From NCBI GenBank assembly GCA_003224135.1, contig QHYO01000504.1, positions 3,014-8,782 of the forward strand: a stretch of 5,769 nucleotides of DNA. The letters are read 5' to 3'. The DNA comes from Acidobacteriota bacterium (GTDB lineage Bacteria; Acidobacteriota; Terriglobia; Acidiferrales; UBA7541). The position numbers were made by a program, and so were the translations under genes. Positions 1 through 5,769 of this stretch are shown one piece after another; the stretch's first letter is position 1; every line of letters starts with the position of its first letter. The notes beneath the pieces were generated by a model. That model was not told the DNA's origin. It searched no databases and was given only the letters and a program-made list of their open reading frames with translations.

Positions 1-1
1 C

Positions 2-622
2 GACCTCATCTCAGGCGCTGAAATGGATTTGACGATCAAGACTTATCCGACCTTCGACCGCCTGCGCGAATATTGCTACCGCGTAGCCGGCACCGTTGGC
101 CTAACCTGCACGCACATTTTTGGCTTCAGCGATCCTCGCGCCCTCGATCTCGCAGAAAAGCTCGGTCTCGCCTTTCAGCTGACCAACATCATTCGCGATG
201 TACACGAAGACGCAGCACTCGGCCGCATCTACATTCCTGATGAGGACCTTGCACGCTATGGAGTTTCGCCACAAGACTTCGCAAAGAGCGAAGCCACCCT
301 CGGCGTCCGCGAGCTTCTCCGCTTCGAAGCCGACCGCGCCTGGCAAATGTACGAAGAAGGCGCCGAACTCCTCGATCTGATTGATGTCGACAGCCGTGGC
401 ACTCTGTGGCTTCTGGTGCATACTTACAATGCGCTGCTCGCGCGCATCGAATCGCTTGATTTCGCGGTTTTCGGCGAACGCGTTCGCCTCAGCAAAGCAG
501 AAAGAATGATCTTCATTGCCCGCGCACGCTTCGGGCGGCATACTCGGGATAATGTCCTCGAAAAACGTGATCGTGATTGGCGGCGGGCTGGCGGGTCTGG
601 CAGCCGGCGTCGCACTGGCTGA
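2..622 (+). CDS. hpnD: Presqualene diphosphate synthase HpnD, 3' part (5' end outside the window)
   Basis: This cytosolic/peripheral enzyme of the squalene/phytoene synthase family condenses two farnesyl diphosphates to presqualene diphosphate, the first step of the HpnC-HpnD-HpnE route to squalene and hopanoids. The frame is open from base 2, and the ATG at 23 is internal: the residues before it (DLISGAEMDL) match the conserved family helix 'LI.G.EMDL'. Visible marks are YCYRVAGTVGL (bases 71-103), QLTNIIRDVHED with the second Asp-rich, Mg-diphosphate-binding motif DVHED at 197-211, and GRIYIP after it. The first Asp-rich motif lies upstream of the window. About 206 residues are present, so roughly 70-80 are missing compared with usual family length. 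The last 22 or so residues are very Arg/Gly-rich and lie over the start of hpnE in another frame, so they may not be native. Phytoene synthase or the HpnC paralogue are alternatives, but the hpnE neighbour and the motif wording favour HpnD. Confidence 0.9.
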   Translation, partial: DLISGAEMDLTIKTYPTFDRLREYCYRVAGTVGLTCTHIFGFSDPRALDLAEKLGLAFQLTNIIRDVHEDAALGRIYIPDEDLARYGVSPQDFAKSEATLGVRELLRFEADRAWQMYEEGAELLDLIDVDSRGTLWLLVHTYNALLARIESLDFAVFGERVRLSKAERMIFIARARFGRHTRDNVLEKRDRDWRRAGGSGSRRRTG

Positions 623-1970
623 CGCAGGCTGCAGCGTGCGTCTGTTCGAACAGCGGCCCTACCTCGGCGGCCGCGCAACTTCCTATGTCTTGCCGAACGG
701 CGAGCACGTGGACAATTGCCAGCACGTCACGCTCGGCTGCTGCACCAATCTCGAAGACTTCTACCGTCGCGTCGGATCCACCGGCAAAATCAAATTCTTC
801 GATCGCCTGGTCTTCCTCGATCCGCAGGGCATGACCGGCATCATGAAAGCGGATTTTTTGCCCGCTCCCGTGCACATGACCGGCTCGTTTCTTTTTTTTG
901 CGCCGCTCGCGTATCCGGACAAGCTATCCATCGCTCGTGCGCTCGCCGCAATTCTCTTTGCCGGCGGCCGCCCAAAGGACGCATACGCCGCCGATCCCAT
1001 CTCAATGCTGGCCTGGCTGCAGCGCCACAAGCAAACGTCCACCGCCATCGAGCGATTCTGGCGAGTCGTTCTCGTCAGCGCCCTCAACGAAGAACTCGAC
1101 CGCACCGACGCCCGCTTCGGCATCGACGTTTTCTGGAAAGCGTTCTTAGCTAATCGCACCGGATATAGAATGGGCGTTCCGTCGGTGCCGCTAGCAGAGC
1201 TCTATGAAGGCTGTCGCATCGCGATCGAAAAAAAGGGCGGGGAAGTCATCCTGCGCTCGTCTGTGCGCAGCCTGCGTTTCGAAAATGGCGCGCTCAAAGC
1301 AGCTCTCTTCGATGGAGGAAGGGAAGAGTCTGGCGATTCGTTCATTCTGGCGCTTCCTCACGACCGCACTGCCGAACTCTTGTCGAAAGAAGTCCGTTTC
1401 GCCAATCCATCGCTAGCAAATCTCGAGAAATTTAAAGTGTCTCCGATCACCGGCGTGCACTTCTGGTTCGACCGTGAAGTTACCCACGAACCGTTCATTA
1501 CATTGCTCGACACGCAAACGCAGTGGATCTTCAACAAGACCGCTCTCTATCGAAAAGAAGATCCCGCCACTCCAGATCAGGGTCAATATCTCCAATTGGT
1601 CATCAGCGCGTCCTACGCCCTGGTAAGAAAATCCCGCGAAGAAATAATTGATTTGTGCTTGAAAGAAGTCCGCCAGGCGCTCCCCGCCGCACGCGAGGCC
1701 CAACTCGTCAAAGCCACCGTCATCAAGGAAGCTGCGGCCACTTTTTCGCCCGAACCCGGCGTCGATCAATGGCGCCCCTCACAAGAAACAAAAACTCCCG
1801 GTCTCTTTCTCGCAGGTGATTGGACCGCCACCGGCTGGCCGGCCACCATGGAAGGGGCCGTCCGCAGCGGCTACCTCGCCGCCGAATCCGTCCTCCGCTC
1901 CGCCAATGCCCCGCAAAAATTCCTGCAGCCCGACCTCCCCGTCACCGGCCTCTCGCGTTTTTTTGTCTGA
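552..1970 (+). CDS. hpnE: Hydroxysqualene dehydroxylase HpnE (FAD-dependent amine-oxidase fold)
   Basis: HpnE carries out the last step of bacterial squalene synthesis, reductive removal of the hydroxyl of hydroxysqualene made by HpnC from presqualene diphosphate. The 472-residue product opens directly with a dinucleotide-binding fold: VIVIGGGLAGLAAG (residues 6-19), the ribose-binding Glu at E33, then GGR at 39-41. The family signature DNCQHVTLGCC is at 54-64. The C-terminal FAD-binding motif LFLAGDWTATGWPATMEGA is at 418-436, followed by the helix RSGYLAAESVL. Length is normal for the family. I chose ATG 552 because it places the Rossmann strand at the N-terminus; a TTG at 516 in the same frame would only add 12 unlike residues. 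No strong Shine-Dalgarno is seen, and the ATG sits in a TAATG string (550-554), suggesting translational coupling to hpnD. The coding sequence contains a T8 run (892-899) and a T7 run just before the stop. Identification as HpnE rather than a carotenoid desaturase is supported by the DNxQH motif and the hpnD neighbour. Confidence 0.93.
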   Translation: MSSKNVIVIGGGLAGLAAGVALADAGCSVRLFEQRPYLGGRATSYVLPNGEHVDNCQHVTLGCCTNLEDFYRRVGSTGKIKFFDRLVFLDPQGMTGIMKADFLPAPVHMTGSFLFFAPLAYPDKLSIARALAAILFAGGRPKDAYAADPISMLAWLQRHKQTSTAIERFWRVVLVSALNEELDRTDARFGIDVFWKAFLANRTGYRMGVPSVPLAELYEGCRIAIEKKGGEVILRSSVRSLRFENGALKAALFDGGREESGDSFILALPHDRTAELLSKEVRFANPSLANLEKFKVSPITGVHFWFDREVTHEPFITLLDTQTQWIFNKTALYRKEDPATPDQGQYLQLVISASYALVRKSREEIIDLCLKEVRQALPAAREAQLVKATVIKEAAATFSPEPGVDQWRPSQETKTPGLFLAGDWTATGWPATMEGAVRSGYLAAESVLRSANAPQKFLQPDLPVTGLSRFFV

Positions 1971-2067
1971 TGTAAATTCAGCTTTGCGAGGACTGCCTGA
2001 CAACGTAGTGTCGCGCTCATCCCGCGATGCGGAGGTTAGACTGGGTAAACTGTTGGATGTCACACGT

Positions 2068-2096
2068 TTGCCTGAGTTGAGCGGCTGAGATAGACT
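2068..2096 (+). promoter_or_regulatory. Weak sigma70-type promoter candidate before the kinase gene
   Basis: TTGCCT (2068-2073) and TAGACT (2091-2096) are separated by 17 bases, each matching four of six consensus positions. The expected transcription start would be about 2102-2104, only a few bases before the GTG at 2107, which would make a nearly leaderless message. This fits the absence of a Shine-Dalgarno near that GTG. The match is weak enough to arise by chance; the rest of the 1971-2106 gap shows no gene and no convincing terminator hairpin. Confidence 0.22.
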
Positions 2097-2106
2097 GCCC
2101 AGCAAA

Positions 2107-4737
2107 GTGCCAGATACTTCTTCCATCATCGGTCGCACCGTCTCCCACTACACCGTGCTTGAAAAACTTGGCGGTGGCGGCATGGGCGTGGTCTACAAAG
2201 CAGAGGACGCCCGCCTCCGCCGTTTCGTTGCGCTGAAGTTCCTGCCACCGGAAGTTTCCCGAGACTCTCAGGCTCTGGCCCGTTTTCAGCGCGAAGCGCA
2301 AGCTGCCTCGGCCCTGAATCACCCCAACATTTGTACAATTTTCGACATTGGTGAACAGGACGGTGAAGCGTTCATCGCCATGGAATTTCTAAGCGGCATG
2401 ACGCTGAAGCATCGCATCTCTGGGCAACGCCTTCCTACAGAAGAATTACTCAATCTGGCGGTCGAGATTGCTGACGCTCTGGATGCTGCCCACGCTCAGG
2501 GCATTATTCATCGTGACATCAAGCCGGCGAACATTTTCGTCACCGAACGGGGACACGCCAAGATTTTGGACTTCGGGTTAGCCAAGCGCTCGGAAGCGGG
2601 AACCGGGTCAATCGAAATTACGACGAGTACGGACCAGTGGAGCGGCGACACTACGGCGGAGCGTCTCACCGATGCCGGTTCCACCCTCGGTACCATTGCA
2701 TACATGTCGCCTGAGCAGATAAGGGCGGAGGAGCTAGATCCACGCACCGATCTTTTCTCGTTCGGAGTGGTGTTGTACGAAATGGCCACCGGCGCGTCGC
2801 CTTTTCATGCCGATAGCACGGGTCTAATCTTCGACGCAATCCTAAATCGTGCCCCGCGGCCGCCTGGACGACTGAATCCTGAAATGCCTGCGGATCTGGA
2901 TCGCATCATACAGCGCGCGCTCCAAAAAGATCCCGCTCTCCGTTACCAGGGAGCCGCCAAACTTCGTGATGACCTGAAGCAGTTGACTCGCGATACCGAT
3001 TCGCGTCGCTCGGGCTCGGCGCAGTTACAACGCCGATGGCGGACTTGGGCAGCGGCAGCCTGTGGCGGTCTTGTCATCATCTCGGCGATTCTGGGATATT
3101 TCCTAACGCGTCCTCCGTTGCCGCCTCGCGTGCTACGAACTGTTCGGCTCACCAACACGAATCGGCCAAAATCAGATATCGTCACGGATGGTTCGCGGAT
3201 CTACTTCATCGAAAACCAATCGGTACTTTCCCAAACTTCCGTCAACGGCGGTGAGACATTTCCAGTTCCGAACTCCTTAGAAGATACCGGCTTCGCCAAC
3301 ACTTTCGATATTTCGCCCGATGGTGCTCTGCTTTTGATGAACACAGCCCGGTGCACATCCCTCGACGGCCCTCTGTGGAGCGTCCCTGTGGTTGGCGGTT
3401 CGCCTCGACGATTGGGCAACTTGGATGGCCACTCTGCCGCGTGGTCGCCTGATGGGACGAAGCTCGTCTTTGGCAAGGGGAACGAAATATTCTTGGCGAA
3501 GAGCGACGGCGGCGATGCGCAACGGCTTTTAACCACGGCCGGAACCGCCAGCGATCTCCGCTGGTCGCGTGACGGATCGATACTGCGTTTCACAGTAAAC
3601 GATCCTCGCACGAACAACCGATCCATCTGGCAAGCTTCAGTGGATGGCAGCAATCTTCATGCCTTGCTTCCGGGCTGGAATGCCACACCCAACGAATGCT
3701 GCGGTAATTGGACCACCGACGGAAAATATTTCGTATTCCAGGCACAACGCGACGATACCGCCAATCTTTGGGCTTTGAATGAACATGGGGGCCCTTTCCG
3801 CTCAACCGCACATGTCCCGGTGCAGCTGACGACCGGACCGATGAATGTTGGCAATCCAGTCCCAAGTCGCGATGGCAAGAAACTATTTGTCCAGGGTTGG
3901 CGGCCCCGCGGAGAATTGGTCCGCTACGACTCCAAATCCGGACACTACGCGCCGTACCTTTCGGGAATCTCCGCAATGGGTCTTGACTTCTCTCGCAATG
4001 GAGAGTGGGTCGCTTATAACGATGCGTCCGATGGCACCATGTGGCGAAGCAAAGTCGACGGAACGCAAAAGCTGCAACTCGTTTTCCCTCCGATGTTGGC
4101 CTACCTGCCACGCTGGTCTCCAGATGGCAGGCAAATCGCCTTCTTTGGTCATCCTCCCGGCGAGCCCTGGCAGATTTATTTCGTTCCCGCCGAAGGTGGC
4201 ACTCCTGAACTGATCTATCGCACTGGAACGAATCTGGCGGACCCAAGCTGGTCGCCTGACGGCAAATCATTGGCTTTTGGGGAAAATTCGTTGAACAACC
4301 AGGGCTCAGCAGTTTACGTCCTCGATCTCAAGACGCGAAACGCCTCGAAGTTGCCAGGGTCGGATGGCCTCTATTCTCCGCGCTGGTCTCCAGACGGACG
4401 CTTCATCGCGGCCATTACCCTGGATTCTCTAAAGCTGATGCTCTTTGATCTCACCTCGCAAAAATGGGTCGAGCTCGCCAAAATTTTCGTGGCTTATCCT
4501 GTCTGGTCGAAGGACGCGCGTTATCTCTACTTTGACGGCATCCTCGATAACCAGGAAGGCTATTTCCGCGTGCGAATCACTGACGGCAAACTGGAGCGCA
4601 TCTTCAGTATGAAAGGATTTCAGGCGGCGGGAGGAGCCTTCGGTAACTGGTCCGGCCTCGCGCCCGACGAATCTCCACTCCTCGTCCGCGACGCCAGCAT
4701 CCAGGAGATCTACGCTCTCGATTGGGATACGCCGTAA
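2107..4737 (+). CDS. Membrane-anchored Ser/Thr protein kinase with C-terminal PD40/TolB-like beta-propeller
   Basis: This is a Hanks-type (PknB-like) kinase of 876 residues. Kinase domain, about residues 15-293: glycine loop LGGGGMG (21-27), invariant Lys in VALK (K44), helix-C Glu near RFQRE (E63), catalytic loop HRDIKPAN (135-142), DFG (155-157), SPE (201-203), and [11 protein letters not shown] (215-225). All catalytic residues are present, so it should be active. An Arg-rich stretch (RRWR, 309-312) precedes one hydrophobic segment (about 314-333), predicting a cytoplasmic kinase and an outside propeller. From about 345 to the end there are roughly ten PD40-like repeats of the WSPDG..LAF type, with key Trp at 446, 486, 670, 715, 760 and 800, spaced 40-45 residues within each run. 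Ligand and substrates are unknown. The start is GTG 2107: an in-frame stop lies at 2086-2088, and the next residues (IIGRTVSHY) match the usual start of such kinases. It stands 136 bases after hpnE and probably is transcribed separately. The same propeller type is common in acidobacteria behind kinases and winged-helix regulators. Confidence 0.93.
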   Translation: MPDTSSIIGRTVSHYTVLEKLGGGGMGVVYKAEDARLRRFVALKFLPPEVSRDSQALARFQREAQAASALNHPNICTIFDIGEQDGEAFIAMEFLSGMTLKHRISGQRLPTEELLNLAVEIADALDAAHAQGIIHRDIKPANIFVTERGHAKILDFGLAKRSEAGTGSIEITTSTDQWSGDTTAERLTDAGSTLGTIAYMSPEQIRAEELDPRTDLFSFGVVLYEMATGASPFHADSTGLIFDAILNRAPRPPGRLNPEMPADLDRIIQRALQKDPALRYQGAAKLRDDLKQLTRDTDSRRSGSAQLQRRWRTWAAAACGGLVIISAILGYFLTRPPLPPRVLRTVRLTNTNRPKSDIVTDGSRIYFIENQSVLSQTSVNGGETFPVPNSLEDTGFANTFDISPDGALLLMNTARCTSLDGPLWSVPVVGGSPRRLGNLDGHSAAWSPDGTKLVFGKGNEIFLAKSDGGDAQRLLTTAGTASDLRWSRDGSILRFTVNDPRTNNRSIWQASVDGSNLHALLPGWNATPNECCGNWTTDGKYFVFQAQRDDTANLWALNEHGGPFRSTAHVPVQLTTGPMNVGNPVPSRDGKKLFVQGWRPRGELVRYDSKSGHYAPYLSGISAMGLDFSRNGEWVAYNDASDGTMWRSKVDGTQKLQLVFPPMLAYLPRWSPDGRQIAFFGHPPGEPWQIYFVPAEGGTPELIYRTGTNLADPSWSPDGKSLAFGENSLNNQGSAVYVLDLKTRNASKLPGSDGLYSPRWSPDGRFIAAITLDSLKLMLFDLTSQKWVELAKIFVAYPVWSKDARYLYFDGILDNQEGYFRVRITDGKLERIFSMKGFQAAGGAFGNWSGLAPDESPLLVRDASIQEIYALDWDTP

Positions 4738-4749
4738 CCATCCTCATCC

Positions 4750-4833
4750 ATGAAGGGCGCCGCTAGACTTTTGCCCGAACGCGGAGTCGATCAGCACCCC
4801 AGTCTGGTCCTCGCGAGCGACTGGACCGGCACC
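4750..4833 (+). pseudogene. Possible decayed fragment of an hpnE 3' end
   Basis: Beginning 13 bases after the kinase stop, this stretch reads PERGVDQHPS then LVLASDWTGTM. The intact HpnE of this window reads PEPGVDQWRPS, a short spacer, then LFLAGDWTATGWPATM (region 1749-1851). Order, frame and anchor residues (GVDQ, PS, LxLAxDWT, final TM) agree if two small in-frame losses are assumed. At base level GTCTGGTCCTCGCGAGCGAC (4802-4821), extended to 4827, agrees with hpnE 1801-1826 at 19 of 26 positions by my hand count. Only about 28 codons remain and there is no function left to propose. It stays in frame with the signal-peptide ORF that follows. Chance resemblance cannot be excluded by eye. 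Confidence 0.4.
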
Positions 4834-5769
4834 ATGAGGAAAAACGTGAGAAAGGTAGCGAACGGAGCTAGCTTCTTTGTGCTTCTTTCCCTGGCGATAA
4901 TTTTCAGCGTGGCGGTCTCGGCACAAGATCCAGTCAAAGCCCGGGCACAACTTCGAAACCTTAGAGGTCGTAATCCGAAACCTGAGGATGCCACCAAGGC
5001 CATTCTCGACGCCCTTAACAGATATGAAGTCGTCGCAATGGGCGGGCACATGGCAATAAAGACCTCGACGACTTCATTCTCCACCTCGTCCGCGATTCTG
5101 CCTTTCCAAGCAAGGTAAATGACGTGCCCGTAGAATGTGGCAATTCATTGTACCAGCCCATTTTGGACCGCTACATTGCAGGCGACGATGTACCACTGTC
5201 CGAAGTGCGTCAAGTTTGGCGCAATACCACTCAGCCCATGTGTGCATGTCAGGCTTCTACGAAGTACTTTTCCCTTTGGTGCGCAGGATCAATCAGAAGG
5301 TTCCGCCGGAAAAGAAACTCCGTATGTTGGCGGGCGATCCTCCGATCGACTGGAGCAAAGTCACTGGACAAGACTTACTTTTCAGAAATGGTGGATCCGT
5401 ATCTTTATCTTGGTCCGAGTAACTTGTTGCTGGTTGAGCCTGGACCGGCCGAGATTTTTCTGAACAAGGATTACATGAAAGAACTCAAACGAAGAGCGGC
5501 ACTAATGGGCGGCGGACCGTGGGCCGACCAGGGGAATCCCGACAACATTTCCGACCGTGATTCAAATCCGTTCTTATCCGACGCATTCAAAACGCTATTC
5601 CATTCTCTCGGCATCGGTCCATCACAGTTCGCATCATCGCCTGCAGTGGACATTCCCTGGAGAGTTCCACAACGACTTGAGGCGATTCATTTGTCTCCAG
5701 AAGTTCTAAAGAAATTCGCCGGGGAATATGTCCCCGACTCGCCAGCTGGCGTGAGTATTCCCCCTATTG
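4834..5769 (+). pseudogene. Decayed gene for an exported Tiki/ChaN/erythromycin-esterase-like protein (runs off the right edge)
   Basis: The gene starts at ATG 4834 (or GTG 4846) with a clear signal peptide: basic MRKNVRK, hydrophobic core, and SVAVSA before QDP (likely cleavage about 4923/4924). The first frame reads to VVAMG (about 5043) and then stops at 5116-5118. Homologous-looking sequence continues in the frame of base 5046 (AHGNKDLDDFILHLVRD, VECGNSLYQPILDRYIAG, VRQVWRNTTQPMC, to about 5243). It switches to the frame of 5246 (SGFYEVLFPLVRRINQK, LAGDPPIDWSKV, to about 5371), then returns to the earlier frame (MVDPYLYLGP, FLNKDYMKELKRRAALMG, from about 5388). At least three frame changes exist. 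Restoring one base near 5044 would give GEAHG, the E/H motif of this superfamily. From memory of acidobacterial relatives, about 100 residues appear to be missing at the 5371-5388 junction. The last part (about 5690-5769) resembles the beta-rich DUF3471-type tail. The function of the family is uncertain. Sequencing error could explain single-base shifts but not the deletion. Confidence 0.8.
4836..4840 (+). promoter_or_regulatory. Shine-Dalgarno GAGGA favouring a GTG start at 4846
   Basis: GAGGA, preceded by T, lies five bases before an in-frame GTG at 4846-4848. The ATG at 4834 has no purine-rich site before it, and its own second and third codons form this motif. The ancestral exported protein may therefore have begun at GTG 4846, four codons later, which still leaves a full signal peptide. 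Confidence 0.4.

Noticed and set aside
101..541. A 146-residue minus-strand open frame opposite hpnD
   Set aside because: The + strand carries conserved HpnD motifs throughout; the reverse frame has none.
1958..1970. T7 run before the hpnE stop as an intrinsic terminator
   Set aside because: It lies inside the coding sequence and no stable GC stem precedes it directly.
2011..2034. Short inverted repeats (CCGC-GAT-GCGG type) as a terminator or operator
   Set aside because: Stems are only four bases and no T-run follows; too weak in GC-rich DNA.
2031..2035. A perfect GGAGG in the hpnE-kinase gap
   Set aside because: No start codon stands at suitable distance. The ATG at 2057 is 21 bases away and its frame closes within eight codons, so it does not serve the kinase or a leader peptide I can support.
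1816..2088. A + strand open frame across the hpnE end and the gap
   Set aside because: It is rich in Pro/Ser and overlaps the conserved HpnE C-terminus in another frame; it has no recognisable family character. It is a GC-driven shadow.
3590..4270. A 226-residue minus-strand open frame
   Set aside because: It lies wholly opposite the kinase propeller, whose repeats are clear; the minus-strand product is Arg/Ser-rich with no family features.
4744..5084. Minus-strand open frames opposite the signal-peptide region
   Set aside because: The + strand shows a signal peptide with a plausible cleavage site and a ribosome binding site; the minus products show no family signature.
4738..5769. A mobile element as the cause of the decay
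   Set aside because: No transposase remnant, terminal inverted repeats or target duplications could be found by eye.

Overview
The window looks like chromosomal DNA from an acidobacterium (Acidobacteriota, probably a Koribacter/Terriglobia-type lineage). This rests on a Ser/Thr protein kinase fused through one membrane segment to a long TolB/PD40-type beta-propeller, on an HpnD-HpnE hopanoid-precursor pair, and on moderately GC-rich coding sequence. All are typical of that phylum, but the assignment is made by recognition, without a search. All supported genes lie on the + strand.

Layout. (1) 2-622: the 3' part of hpnD (presqualene diphosphate synthase), cut by the left edge. (2) 552-1970: complete hpnE (hydroxysqualene dehydroxylase), overlapping hpnD by 71 bases. 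Together these carry part of the three-enzyme HpnC-HpnD-HpnE route from farnesyl diphosphate to squalene, the precursor of hopanoids. (3) 1971-2106: a 136-base gap with only a weak promoter candidate. (4) 2107-4737: a complete membrane-anchored Ser/Thr kinase with a C-terminal propeller of about ten PD40-like repeats, starting at GTG. (5) 4750-4833: a short stretch that resembles, in frame and in order, the C-terminal end of HpnE, possibly a decayed duplicate. (6) 4834-5769: a decayed gene for an exported protein of the Tiki/ChaN/erythromycin-esterase-like type. It has a clear signal peptide, at least three reading-frame changes and probably a large internal deletion, and it runs off the right edge.

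How the genes relate. hpnD and hpnE are very likely one transcription unit and one pathway. The kinase is separated by a gap and probably has its own promoter; nothing in the sequence ties it to hopanoid synthesis beyond position. The segment after the kinase is genomic debris: a possible hpnE 3' fragment followed directly by a broken exported-protein gene, suggesting past rearrangement.

I see no RNA gene, CRISPR array, insertion sequence, integrase or convincing terminator. I do not see an undescribed system. The parts most worth checking are the hpnD/hpnE junction, the hpnE-like remnant and the multi-lesion pseudogene.
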